DNA of 64,000 nucleotides, from positions 55,321,231 to 55,385,230 of the forward strand of contig CM028329.1 of the NCBI GenBank assembly GCA_016647705.1, given 5' to 3'. Made by a program: the position numbers and the translations under genes. This stretch comes from Eucommia ulmoides (taxonomy: Eukaryota > Streptophyta > Magnoliopsida > Garryales > Eucommiaceae). Position 1 is the first letter of the stretch. The number at the start of each line of letters is the position of its first letter. This document shows positions 10,661-21,110 of the stretch, piece after piece. Under the pieces are notes generated by a model. It saw nothing but the letters and a program-made list of their open reading frames with translations, was not told the origin of the DNA and searched no databases.

Positions 10661-11600
10661 GGGTGAGATCAGCTAGTGGTTCTGGAGTGGGTTCAGCTAA
10701 TGGTTATGGGATGGGTTCAGCATAAGGTGCAAGGCTAGGCTCAACTAATAGTGCTGGGGTGGACTCAACAGTAACTGGAATAGGATCATCTGGAAATAAC
10801 TCAACAGATGGATCAGTGAAAAATTTGTAGTTGGTGAGAGTTGACATGTCAAATGACCGTAAGGAAGAAAATATTTGATATTCCCAAAAAATGACATGTC
10901 GCAAAATACGAAGGGTTTTAGAAATGGGGTCCCAGTACCGATACTCTTTATGTTCAATGCCATATCTAATAAAACAACACAGGCGAGCCCTTGGTTCTAG
11001 CTTGTTGTGTTCATGTGGTTTGAGAAGACCAAAGCAGGCGCAACCAAAGACTCTATGCTCAGAGTAATCGGGAGGTGTACCAAAAAGTTGCTCAAATGGA
11101 GACTGGTTCTGGATTGTAGCAGAAAGGACACGGTTTATGGTGTAGACGGCTGTGAAGGCAACATCTCCCCCAAAACGCTCAGGACATGATGAAGAAATAA
11201 GGAGAGCACGAACTGTGTCAAGAATATGTCTATGTTTGCGTTCGGCTCGTCCATTTTGTTGGGATGTACTAGGGCATGAGCGATGGGAGAGCGTGCCATT
11301 TTGCAAAGCAGGTTAAGAAAAGCACGATCCTTGTATTCCATTGGATTATTTGAGCGAAGAACTTTGATATTTCTAGAAAATTGGGTTTGAACCATAGAAA
11401 AAAACTCAGAATATATTTGGAATAGTTCGGATCGATGTTTCATAAGAAACAACCATGTATATTGAGAGTAGTCGTCCACAAAGATAACAAAGTAACGACA
11501 ACCACCCATCGAGGCATGAGGAGACGGCCCCCAAATATCAGAATGAATTAGATCAAATGGTGCAAGAGAAATAGACTGACTCTCGTTGAAAAGTAGGGTT
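10661..11600 (-). pseudogene. Copia integrase core and C-terminus
   Basis: Minus-strand order is DIWGPSPHAS, FVIFVDDYSQYTWLF (first catalytic Asp), then LRSNNPMEY where copia integrases normally have LRSDN. The reading then changes frame near 11300 to STSQQNGRAERKHRHIL, which holds the catalytic Glu, and the GCACFGLLKPHEHNKLEPRA region. The enzyme would insert cDNA into host DNA. The Asp-to-Asn change and the frameshift both indicate loss of function. A proline-rich linker leads on to RT. Confidence 0.88.
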
Positions 11601-11740
11601 GGTTATTTTGCAAGTTGGCAATGAATACATTTAAATGACTCATGCTGAACTGAACCTAGCTGACCGCTAGAGATAAGCGATTGAAGTCGGTTAGATGAAG
11701 TGTGGCCTAAACGAGCATGCTAAAGTTGGGATGGTGAGAG
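11600..11740 (-). pseudogene. Copia GAG-pre-integrase HHCC zinc finger
   Basis: The minus strand reads HARLGHTSSNRL followed by FKCIHCQLAK, which supplies the His-His-Cys-Cys set of the integrase N-terminal domain. Stop codons flank it on both sides. Confidence 0.75.
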
Positions 11741-12240
11741 AGACACTAGTGGTTGTAGAGATAAGGATGAAGATGATACTGGCAGTAGTAGTGAGGTTGA
11801 ACAGGTTGATGAAGGGATATTTGGTTGTAGTGATGGTGGAGTTGAAGATGAAAGGTGTAAACTAGTAAGTTCAAATAGGTGTCCAACTTTATGACCAGTC
11901 CCCAGAGTTTCTCCTGTCCGAGGATCCTGCACACGACAACCACTATTAGAAAATATGACTTCAAATTCCAATTCACAAAGTTACCCAATAGATAAGAGAT
12001 TAAGGTAAGGTTTGGAATCAAGTACGTGTCAGGAATAGAAAGATGAGAAGTAGAAACCTGACCGGTATGTGTAACAGGCATTTTAGACCCATCAGCAGTA
12101 TGAATACTAGGGATATTCATAGCGGATAGTTTGGTTGAAAAAATATTGGGATTAGATGTCATGCGATTACAATAGGCAGAATCAAAGAACCAAGAAGAAT
12201 TACCTGTAGTAAGTGAGAGAGCAGGGGAAACATTTCTACC
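11740..12240 (-). pseudogene. Copia protease remnant
   Basis: On the minus strand WFFDSAYCNRMTSNPNIF corresponds to the usual W-(I/F)-(L/D)-DSG...HMT protease motif, with DSG changed to DSA. DGSKMPVTHTG, a block of hydrophobic strands and DPRTGETLGTG follow. Frames change near 11970. The domain would process the polyprotein. The active-site change and frameshift suggest it is inactive. Confidence 0.75.
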
Positions 12241-13330
12241 AGTACCAATTTTGGAGAATATTTGGAGGAATGAGACTAATCTACAATAGACATGGAGATA
12301 GTAGAGGAGGTAAGGTCTGAACCCTCTTTGGCATTGAAAATTAGTGAAGAACCCATAGGCATCACTGTTGAACTTGGAGAAGCTGTTGTCACTGATGGAT
12401 TTAGAATGCCAAAATTATCCATGAACCGATATGAAATCTCCAAGAACCAGGCAAAAAATGGTTGAACCGACATAGAAACTACACGAATATAAAAGAAAGT
12501 ATATTCTATGAATTTCAAATCACAAAATAGAGGCCGAAAACAGAATTAGAACGTCGAAAAACCCCAGGAACCGGCCCAAATATGCAAAGAACCGGTTTAA
12601 AAAGCCTTGAATCGGTCCAAAAACAAATTATGTGCCAAACCGATGACGTGGCAAGGGGCTGACGTAGGTGCTGATATGGAAATGGTCAACACTGGCATGG
12701 CACGAGTCAAAACTGACGTGGCACTGATTGTGATGCTGACGTGGCAATGACGTGGCTTGCTCAATGCTGATGTGGCAAGAGTCAAAGCTGACATGGCGTT
12801 GATTGTGATACTGATGTGGCAATGACATGGAACTCAGTCAACGCTGATGTGCACTGGTCAACGCAGACGTGTCGTTGAATGGGTGCTGACGTGACGCTGA
12901 CATGGCTCTGAATGCTATGCCTGCGAGTAGATCTGACGCGCCACGGTTTTGAGGCGCGTGATAGCGCATGTACTGTCGTGTGGGGCTGATTTTTGAGGCA
13001 TTGAAATCTACTCGTCGAGACGGTTCCGATGGTATATTGTAAGGTGGATATGTAGACCTGGTGGGGGCGGTAGAGCCCAAAATCCGAGACGACGAAAGGT
13101 GGTGGCGCTACTGGCTGTTAAAGGCGTGTGAGGGAACGTTTGGACTCTGATGGCAGTGATTTTGATGGAGTTGTGTTTGTATCTGCAAGACGATGACGGT
13201 GGTCTGATGATTGTTGATATCGGAGTAGAAATGAAGCCTACAGTAGTGACGAAAGTCTCGGAAGAATAAGGGCGGCGGCGACAGAATTAGGGTTGCAGAA
13301 GTTTTATTGAGAACAGGTACAGGAAAGACT
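12241..13330 (-). other. Copia leader region, gag not recognisable
   Basis: Between the primer site and the protease no gag domain or zinc knuckle is seen. The minus strand keeps an ORF of about 80 residues (12276-12518) and then jumps straight to protease sequence, which suggests an internal deletion of gag. The leader itself contains a 75-bp tandem duplication rich in TGACGTGGCA (12630-12850). Confidence 0.6.
12630..12860. repeat. 75-bp tandem repeat rich in TGACGTGGCA
   Basis: GAGTCAAA...CTGAC is repeated 75 bp apart (12704, 12779), with matching GATTGTGAT and GTGGCAATGAC segments. Many single TGAYGTGGCA units surround it. TGACGTGGCA matches the plant bZIP/ABRE-type core ACGTGGC. It lies in the retrotransposon leader. 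Confidence 0.7.
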
Positions 13331-13344
13331 TGCTCTTGATACCA
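13331..13344 (-). other. Copia primer binding site, tRNA-iMet type
   Basis: Immediately inside the 5' LTR the minus strand reads TGGTATCAAGAGCA, close to the TGGTATCAGAGC complement of initiator Met tRNA typical of plant copia elements. Confidence 0.9.
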
Positions 13345-13510
13345 TGTTGAGAGAATTGAAAAGTATTATATTTATAGTATAAATGGATACTAGAATACAT
13401 ATGAAGAAGAGATTAAAGAATACAACATTTACACAGATATTTATAAAAAAATGGGGCTAGGGTTGTGCCCTAATGGGCCTAAGTGGGCTAGGCCCATTAT
13501 TACATTAACA
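13345..13510 (-). repeat. 5' LTR of the copia element
   Basis: It is the partner of 1376-1541, with the same length and TG...CA ends, next to the primer site and flanked on the outside by ATTCA. Confidence 0.93.
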
Positions 13511-13564
13511 ATTCAGTTGTTGATTAACTCCTAAAGATGAAATCATATTAATATGTGTATATAT

Positions 13565-13995
13565 ATTATTTCACCCCTATGAAAACAATGGGTGATATAC
13601 CCCCTATGAAGGGGGTGAAAACACCCCCTGTAACAAGGGGTGTTCACCCACTGTTTCAGTTGTAATAGGGAGGGAGAGATAGGGAGTTGATCGGGAGAGA
13701 GAGAGAGAGAGGGGGGGAGGGAGAAAATGAGAAAGAGAGTTGAACGGGAGGGAGAGAGTGAGAGAAGTCAAAGAAGGCAAAAGAAAAAAGAAAGGAAAAA
13801 GAAAAAAAAATGTAAAATAACAATTTTGCCCTAAAAAATCAATTAGTTTGGATGAAATTTCTGACAGAATGACCAAATAACAACGTGCTTATACCTAGAG
13901 GGTTTAAAATGAAACGCTCAAAATGAGAGGGATCATTTAGAAATGTATTAATACCTAGAGGGTTTAAAATGTATTTTTCCTTAACATTTGACCCC
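13565..13995. repeat. G/C palindromic repeat with purine tract, inverted relative to 1-180
   Basis: Blocks of CACCCC and GGGGTG (13571-13650) are followed by a GA-rich tract with GAGTTGAACGGGAGGGAGAG, which is the reverse complement of the CTCTCCCTCCC...CAAC type of sequence at 60-92. Further on, ACCTAGAGGGTTTAAAATG is repeated at 13892 and 13951. It is probably a second member of the same small transposon family. No gene is seen. Confidence 0.5.
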
Positions 13996-14106
13996 ATATA
14001 AATTATTAAATATTATTTATACCATAAATTTACAAAATAATCTCAAAAATATTAAATTTATATAAAATAATAATTTCAAAATATAAATTTCTCGGGGTAT
14101 TACAAT

Positions 14107-14600
14107 TAGAGCCTAATGTGTGGAATTTCTAGCTTATCATTATGTAGGCAACGCCTAACAGTAATGGGCAGGGAAATCTCACAATAAAAAACAGTACTAT
14201 GTGGACTAACAATATTAGCAAGAGAGTCTACAACAAAGTTGCATTCTCGATGCACATAGATAAGCGTAATCTAAAACGACGACAACCAAAATTGAATAGT
14301 AAGCCACTTGGAACACAAAACCTAATCCAGACAAGGATTTCGAATGGCAAACACAACACTTCTGTTATCACTCTCTGCAGCCAAGGGGAGGTAGCCATGT
14401 GTAATGGCAATTTGAATACCATAAAAAAGGGCATGAACTTTAGTTTGGAAGCTAGAAGTGCAAGCTAGAGGATGATGAAAGGCTCAACAAAAATTACCAT
14501 ACTGATCTCTTATAATCCCACCACACCTGCCCGACCTGTACCATGTTTGAAAGCATTGTCGACATTGAGTTTGTAAACACCAGCTAGAGGGAGAGACCAT
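14107..14600 (-). pseudogene. LINE RNase H-like C-terminal domain
   Basis: The minus strand shows VYKLNVDNAFKHGTGRAG, the usual (L)NVDGA...GRAG start of plant LINE RNase H, then AAESDNRSVVFAI and HRECNFVVDSLAN, which matches the H.ECN..AD.LA motif. Several frames are involved, so it is degenerate. It lies at the end of ORF2 as expected. Confidence 0.7.
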
Positions 14601-14969
14601 TGATATCGAACAGAATGTCATATCTGTCTTCTGGTAATAGCACACCTAAGAAACTCCAACATGTTGGAAGCAAAAACATAATTATTGGACTAGGGAATGA
14701 TAATGTAGCTGATCTCTATTACCCAATGTTGAACCTTTATAATAATGTTGTCACTTGACATTTTCTTATCTTCATGAACCGTTACATTATGACTTAACCA
14801 TATTTTCCATGCAATCAGAGCCGGGATAAGGGAGCCCAGCTGGTGGAAAGACGATATGCCCTTTAAACCCGACCACTATAGATAAAATCTATGAAGGAAG
14901 GGTTGAGAAATTAATTGAATGAGAAAAAGCAAAGAGAAATTATTCCATACTATCGAAGCCACATCCCCA

Positions 14970-15520
14970 ATAATAAATTAATGATAAAAGTCCTTCTCCT
15001 CTCTGTTATTACAATAGTGACAAGCAGAAACTACACAAATGCTCATTTTTCTAATGATATAGTCCACTGGAACTCTCCCATGAAACAGCTGCCAGATGAA
15101 AATTTTAATTTTTAACGGAATTTTAAGCTTCCAAATTAACGAGAAATGATGACGATCTTGTGTCTCTCCTTGCAAACCCTCCCATACTGATTTAATGGAG
15201 AAATTTTCATCTCTACTCGGAAGCTATATGAGCTTATTGTTCTCTCCATTTAAAACAGGCTCCATCTCTTCTAGAAAATCCACCTTCTGATCTGTTAAAT
15301 ATGTTTGCTGCCAAGATTTTGTTCCCATTTCTTTTTGAACAGTCAACCCTAGAAACTTCACATAGACAATAACTGAAAGGATATGATATCCCCAATTGTC
15401 GAAACAATAACTAATCTTTCTTCTATCTTCCACTTCCCATCTAGATAATTCCATAAACGTTGCTCGAGCTTCAAGAATGTCTTTCCACAATTTGGACTTA
15501 TTATTATAATGCTTCCACAA
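14970..15520 (-). pseudogene. LINE zf-RVT region
   Basis: The minus strand at about 15180-14980 reads IWKLKIPLKIKIFIWQLFHGRVPVDY, then CVVSACHYCNNREE. This is the zinc-binding reverse transcriptase domain found after the thumb in plant LINEs (W....P.K...F.W....R.P....C..C). Upstream, 15224-15640 holds the linker with WSDFMHSKY. Confidence 0.75.
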
Positions 15521-15681
15521 TGGATAAGAAGGTTTATAGTATACTTGCTATGCATGAAATCAGACCATAGAGACTTTTCATGTACAAAGCTCCATATTTT
15601 CTTGAGAGATAAAGCATCTTTCATATCACGTAATGTGCGCAATTCAAGTCCCCCCTCACTATTCTTTTTGCAAACTGTGTT

Positions 15682-17460
15682 TCATGCTATCCAATGATGC
15701 CTCTTATTTGTATTAGAGGCGTTCCAAAAGAAACATGCCATTATGGCTTCGATCCTATTCAGAACACAGAAAGTGGGACAAAAGAAGCTATTATAAACTG
15801 CTATAAGATGCATGAGCATGGAGGCTATCACATGTTTCAAAAGAATAAGCCGACCTCTTTTGGATAGAAGTTTAGACCTCCAACCTTCCAAGCGCTTGGC
15901 TATCTTATCGACAAGGGGGTCAAAAGTCGTGGCTTTTAGATGATCATAAGAAATAGGAACACCCAAGTAGGTAAGAGGAAAAGTACCACATTGGAACGAA
16001 ATAACTTGTTGAATCATGGCAATTCTACTTGGCGGATAATTCTCAAGCACGTAATTACTCTTCGAGAGACTAATTAATTGGCCTGATGATGACTAATAAT
16101 CTTTAAGAACCGACATTAGATGTTGAATGCTCAGCACACTTCTATTACAAAATAATAACGTGTCATCTACAAAGAGTAAATGGGAAATAATCGGGTAACC
16201 ATGTCTGCTAATATATGGGCTGATAAGATTATTATTCACCATTTGCGAAATTAAACGATTAAGTACCTTTTCAATAAGAATAAAGAAAAGAGAGGAAATA
16301 GGGTCCCCTTACCTTAAACCCCGAGAGCTTTGGAAAAACACCTTATAGACACCATGGAACATCACCAAAAATTTAACATTCGAAATACATTCCAAGATAA
16401 CTCTTATGAAAGCTTCACAAAAATCAATTTTTCTCAACACTGCAATACAGAATGGCCATTCCAACCTATCGTAGGCTTTCATCATATCCAGTTTAAACAT
16501 AATGTTTTTACCTTAGACTTTCTTACCCAAGTCTCTTGTAAGTTCCTGGGCCAAACCCACCGCTTCCGTAATAAATCTATCCGAGACGAAACCATGTTGA
16601 CGAGGAAAACTTAGCTGCGACAATAAAGTGGCAAAACGGTTCGCCAAAACTTTCGAAAAAATCTTGTAAACCACATTACACAAGTTTATTGGCATAAAAT
16701 CATTTAGAGAAAATGAGACCATTTTTATTATAGGAATAAGCACTAGTAATGTACTCGTATAAGTGTCAGGTAGGTGATCACCTTGAAGGAAATGATTAGC
16801 AGTAACCCAGGAATCATGCTTTACAGTATCCCAAGAAATCTTGAAAAAAAAATACAAGAAAAACGAATTAATACCTGGCGGCGCACTATCAATGCTAATA
16901 AACCAAACCACATTCTTGATTTCTTCCATGGAAAATGGAGATATGAGAGCAACATTTGCATTGTGATCTACCAATGTTAGGATGACGTCCAATAAGCTAA
17001 TGTTCATATTAATAGGACCGGCTTGGTAAAGATCCTGATATAAATCAATAGCTACTGTGTGAAAGATATTTGGGTCTACCAAAGAATTCCCTGAACCATT
17101 TGTGATGCCCATTAAGTTTAGAGGTTTGTTTCTCTCTTTAACTGAAGCATAGAAAAAATTTATATTACTATCCCCCTCATTTAACTATTTCTCTCCTAAT
17201 TTTTGCTTCTAATAAATCTCCTCGTTTCTCAAACATTTATCTAACTCAATATGAGCCAGTTTCAGCTCATTAGCAACATCTTCATTCTGTTGGTACTGAA
17301 GGCTGGTGTCGAGAACCTCAATTCGATCCCTCCACATTCCCAAGTCCGTGAAAATATTCCCAAAAGTGCTCCGGTTCTATTTCTTCAGGGCTGTTCTCGT
17401 ATTTTTTAAATTGTGGCTAAGTCTCAATAAATCATTAACGTGAGTAAAAGACCAAGTAGA
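15682..17460 (-). pseudogene. LINE ORF2 reverse transcriptase
   Basis: On the minus strand, from 17460: pre-RT linker, F.M.EIKN.V, DSAPPGIN (for the usual KAPGPDG), LVLIPIIKM, FMPINLCNVVYKIFSKVLANR, LSFPRQHGFV..R, then FKLDMMKAYDRLEW with the first catalytic Asp. Next come SRGLRQGDP-type sequence, LLFVDDTLLF-type sequence near 16170, TYLGVPIS and LSKRGRLILLKHV. It would copy LINE RNA at the target nick. At least three frame changes and in-frame stops (for example near 17385 and 17205) break it. Confidence 0.85.
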
Positions 17461-17509
17461 TTTAACCACAGCTAGAAAAGTATTTCGTAGCTAAATTTGT
17501 AACTAATAA

Positions 17510-17725
17510 ATTCATTTTGTAGCCAAAAGGTGATTATAAATTACGGGAATAATATTTTGGCAACAAAAATTTTCGTCGCCAAAAAAGACTGAAATGGCGG
17601 GAAATTGTTTTGGCGACGAAATTATTTTTGTCGCCAAAATATGAAGGTAAGAAACAATTGGTGACGATTTTTTTTTTTTGTTGCCAAAACAAAATTTAAA
17701 TTTGCGAGAAAACATTCTGCGACCA
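17510..17725. repeat. Left subterminal repeats of the CACTA element
   Basis: Several copies of TTTTGGCGACGAAA and TCGTCGCCAAAA in both orientations lie here. Such arrays bind the element-encoded TNPA-type protein in known CACTA transposons. Confidence 0.8.
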
Positions 17726-17899
17726 AATAGTTTTGTAGCCAAAGAATTGTAACAAATTTCTTTACTTAGAACTATGAATGTCAATTTATAACCACATCCA
17801 ATTAACAAAAAATAAACAAAACCATACAATTGCATTAAAAACCAAATAGTCAAAATATATCAGATATACTAATATCTTTAAACACTAATATAACAAAAA

Positions 17900-18140
17900 A
17901 ACAAAATGTCTGACACTTTTGTCCACGTGTTCACTTCCCCATTCATGGGTGCAAAATTTCTCACAATATATCCCATCACACTTGAAAACTTACTTGTCTT
18001 ATCATCATCCGTTGGCCTATTAAAAAGATAATCAAATTCAATCTTCAATGAGTTGTTATCATTAGCCTTCAGTAATTTACCTGTCCCACATCCTATAGTT
18101 GATCCACATTTTTTTTTCGCGCACGCCCTTATCTGCTGAC
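17900..18140 (-). pseudogene. CACTA transposase-like (Transposase_24 type) fragment
   Basis: An ORF of 100 residues on the minus strand contains IEFDYLFNRPTDDDKTSKF, then FSSVMGYIVRNFAPMNGEVN and TWTKVSDIL. The spacing of a G.P-like turn, S..G..VR...P and a W..V element resembles the conserved region of plant En/Spm-associated Transposase_24 proteins. The assignment rests on pattern recall only. No full transposase is present. Confidence 0.45.
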
Positions 18141-18249
18141 ACAAATGTAATAAAAATTTAATGTGAATCTGTACACACAAACAGAAACAGAAAAAAATAA
18201 AAATAAATAAAATTGGGTGAATCCTAACCTCCTTTCATTCAATATATTT

Positions 18250-18537
18250 TTTGCCCATAATATTTGAAAATAAACAGTAACAGCAACAAAAATAGAAACA
18301 GTGACGGAAACAGAAACAAAAACAAAAACAACAATGGAAACATAATAGCAACGGATACAGAAACCGTAGTAGCAACAGAAACAGAAACCAAAATAGAAAT
18401 AGAAACAAAACCAAAATCGAAACAGAAACAGCAACAGAAATAGAAACAACAACGGAAACAGAAACAGAAATGGAAACAGCAACAGCAACAACAACAACAA
18501 CAACAACAACAACAGAAACAGAAACAGAAACATACAT
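18250..18537. repeat. GAAACA-type minisatellite, first block
   Basis: Imperfect hexamer repeats of GAAACA, GCAACA and AAAACA variants cover about 285 bp and give long spurious ORFs on the minus strand. A second block of the same type lies at 19655-19802. Confidence 0.9.
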
Positions 18538-19121
18538 TATGAATTCAGCCCCCCAAGCTGCCAAGGCATAAGAGAGATTTTTAAGATAGAAAAAAGATCC
18601 AAGAATTATTTTGGAGCTTTTTGTGGAATGTACACAGAATGGACGATATTCAATTATTCATAATCACAACAAATCACATTATACTATCAGGATCATACCT
18701 TAATATTGATTTTGAGACACATTTGTCAGATATTGATCATTAACCCTTTGACTAGGGGCAATGCATTGAGTGATAATTCCATATTCTGTTAATTGTTTTT
18801 TGCTTGCATGGGCCTTAAATATGGTTCAGTGGTTAGATATAGTAATATAAACTCAAAAATGAAATAAAAAATATCAGTTTGAAACAAACCATAGAGTTTT
18901 GAGTTTTTTCGCTCAGGCAGAAAACACAAAAGGAGGTTCGTTGATTAACTCTCAAGCAAATATTGTGGGATCATCCCGATACTAAATTCCGGTTATCGTG
19001 TTCTTCCTTGTTAGCACCGCCTGAAAAAAAATGGCGAAATCGATTGAAGTACTAATACACCGGCTACTTCAGCGATTCAAGGGAATTTTTCTCTTTTTCT
19101 GTTTTACAAAAGCAAGAATAC

Positions 19122-19317
19122 CTTGACATACTCCTTGAAATAACGGCAAATGGAAGGGTCAGTAAAATGAATCATTAGAAGAGCTCAAACCAATGCCCTC
19201 TTCCCATGCCCACTTCACATATTGTGTCTTACCACCAAAAACTTGCAAGTTATTAACCAAACACAGTAGTAACCTAATTCCACGTTCTCTGGCTTTTGCA
19301 ATTACATAATCCAACAC
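19122..19317 (-). pseudogene. Captured endo-1,4-beta-mannanase (GH5) exon
   Basis: Reading on the minus strand, [23 protein letters not shown]-like [16 protein letters not shown], then [14 protein letters not shown] after a one-base frameshift near 19160, match the block of plant mannan endo-1,4-beta-mannosidases (usually VV.EA..YGIRLI.SLVNN...FGG..QYV.W...FF.D). The fragment is bounded by a splice acceptor (CAG at 19318-19320) and a donor (GTATTC, 19116-19121), so it is one exon with intron edges copied from genomic DNA. The enzyme hydrolyses mannan in the cell wall. This fragment lacks the catalytic glutamates and cannot work. Confidence 0.8.
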
Positions 19318-19654
19318 CTGCCATTGTAACCATACATAAAATGAAACAAACAAGATCGTTTCAATATAAATAAATTGAATTTTCTTCATGAATTTGCAAA
19401 AACAATAGATTATTCTCCAGTTTCAATGTTTTAATGGTTTATAGAGATCTAAGGGTGTGTTTAGGTGAAGGATTTTAAAATTCAATCATTTCTAAATTCC
19501 CTGAATTTAATCACCTGAATAAGTTCTTACTCAAAGCATATATCTCAACATAGCAACTGTATGAACTGAGCTATTAGATTCATACAAAAACAATCAACTT
19601 TGCAACTTAAACCAAAGCAAATATAAGAATAGACATAGAATCAAATCTAAAAGA

Positions 19655-19802
19655 GTAATAGCAAAATAGAAACAGAAACAGAAACAACAATGGAAACAGA
19701 AACGGAAACAGCAACAACGGCAGCAGCAGCAGCAATAGCAACAGAAACCGAAACCGAAACAGAAACAGTAATGGAAACAGAAACAGAAACGGAAACAGAT
19801 AC
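19655..19802. repeat. GAAACA-type minisatellite, second block
   Basis: Imperfect (GAAACA)n with a (GCA)n stretch resembles 18250-18537. The two blocks flank the mannanase exon. Confidence 0.88.
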
Positions 19803-20481
19803 AGGTTTGACCTCATAACATATGACTTCCAAAACGTACACATTAATGATAATTTTTTAGCACTCGTTTACAAATTCCATGGATAAACACAACCTTAATA
19901 TTAATGGATCAACAGAAACAGAAATAGAGAACAAAGAACAGAAATGAACACATTTTTCTATCAAATTATGGGAGCAAAATAGAAACAAATTATAACAAAA
20001 TTAACAATTTTACTTTTTATAACAATTATATAAATGAAAACTAAAGAACAAAGCTCTAAATACAATCGAGAACAATCAAGAACTCAAGAACAAAATCATC
20101 CCTAAACACATTAATTTAAACAAATTAAATAAATAACAATCAAGAAAAACAAAATCATCCAAATTTCATAAAATAACAATACATTGATTCCGGCACGGAG
20201 CTTGTTCAGAATGAGTATTGTGTCTCAGAAAGAACAATAATCTTAGTTTAGATAACACATGATATAAGCATATATTAGTTGATAGAATAAAATTTTACCT
20301 TCAAGGCTAACTCTAGAACTCTAACCACAACATTTAAGCTTGAATTCTTTTTTTAAAATCACATCGAATACTGATAAATCAATATACTACATATTTTTAT
20401 CTATATTTTTTATTTAATACTTTCATATGTAACTAGGTAAGATGCATCTCAAAGAGGGATGGTAAATAACTAAGGTTGTAC

Positions 20482-20596
20482 CTGAATTAGAGTATCAATT
20501 ACAAGAAGAATTGAAAGCATTCCCCTATCATTCACGTTACCAACGATCAAATCGAGAAGCTTCGCCACCAAATAGCTTGTCAACCTCTGAAGGGTC
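20482..20596 (-). pseudogene. Captured exon 2 of an unidentified plant gene
   Basis: The minus strand has TTTCAG at the acceptor and GTAC at the donor, with an open frame of 38 codons rich in Leu, Val and Ile (YLVAKLLDLIVGNVNDRG). It joins in phase to the exon ending at 20786 by an intron of 189 bp, so the pair behaves like a real gene fragment. I do not recognise the protein. Confidence 0.5.
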
Positions 20597-20785
20597 CTGA
20601 AATTTGATTCAATTAATGCCAAAGATTTTAAACCTATGCTTTATCTTCACTGCAATCCAACAATTAAACAATCCAAAAAACTCAAAATCTACACTACAAT
20701 TACTAGTACCCGTACATTAAGCAATTGATCGAACTGGATTCTAATGCCCATGAGAGGGTTTTGACATTTATGCAAATATATGTAC

Positions 20786-21110
20786 CTGTCAACAATGAGA
20801 TCTAGATAAACCTCCTTAATCGCCGCTTCCTAGTCTTCTTCCTCCAAAACCTCCCCGTATAAAGACCCTTCAATGCTATCTTCTACAACTTTCGATGAAA
20901 CAGCACCAGCTTCGGGGTACTCCACATCCGAGGTCTGCACTACCAGAGGGACCAAAATCGACAGTGATTTTTGGGGTTTGCGGGATACCCATGACAAACT
21001 TGAAGGAGAAAGGGGAAAAGAGAAGCATGATAAGCAGTTTAGTTTGAAGGGCGGCAAGAGATTCTTGGATGTTCGCTTGCAACGCCGGAAAGGACCAAAT
21101 AGTTTTTAGG
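20786..21110 (-). pseudogene. Captured exon 1 of an unidentified plant gene
   Basis: The minus strand carries an open frame with SLSWVSRKPQKSLSILVPLV, then an acidic stretch (SLYGEVLEEED), one stop (TAG, near 20831) and KEVYLDLIVD up to a GTACAT donor at 20782-20785. The acidic and basic composition and phase agreement with 20482-20596 suggest a captured coding exon. The basic and Ser-rich start could be an organelle targeting region, but this is not established. The family is unknown. Confidence 0.45.

Larger units (their letters stand above)
1371..13515 (-). mobile_element. Ty1/copia LTR retrotransposon with nested insertions
   Basis: This copia element is complete at its ends and reads on the minus strand. 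Two 166-bp LTRs (1376-1541 and 13345-13510) begin TGTTGA and end TTAACA, and are flanked by the 5-bp duplication ATTCA (1371-1375, 13511-13515). Order on the minus strand is 5' LTR, tRNA-iMet primer site, leader, protease, HHCC zinc finger and integrase, reverse transcriptase, RNase H, polypurine tract, 3' LTR, which is the copia order. About 7.4 kb of it (2733-10136) is a later insertion, so the original element was about 4.7 kb. Gag is not recognisable and several frames are broken, so it is dead. The two LTRs differ at a modest number of positions by eye. Confidence 0.93.
14100..17464 (-). mobile_element. LINE (L1-type) retrotransposon, 5'-truncated
   Basis: A non-LTR element whose ORF2 reads on the minus strand from about 17464 down to 14107. 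Identified domains in order are a pre-RT linker (EGDSNINFFYASVKE), reverse transcriptase, a thumb with LGVPIS and LEGWRSKLLSKRGR, a zf-RVT zinc-binding region and an RNase H-like C-terminus. The endonuclease and ORF1 are missing, either through the usual 5' truncation of LINEs or through the CACTA element that abuts at 17467. No LTRs are present. Multiple stops and frameshifts make it dead. Confidence 0.88.

Noticed and set aside
18129..18564. Long minus-strand ORFs rich in Leu/Phe/Val
   Set aside because: They are translations of the GAAACA-type minisatellite; the same holds for 19607-19843.
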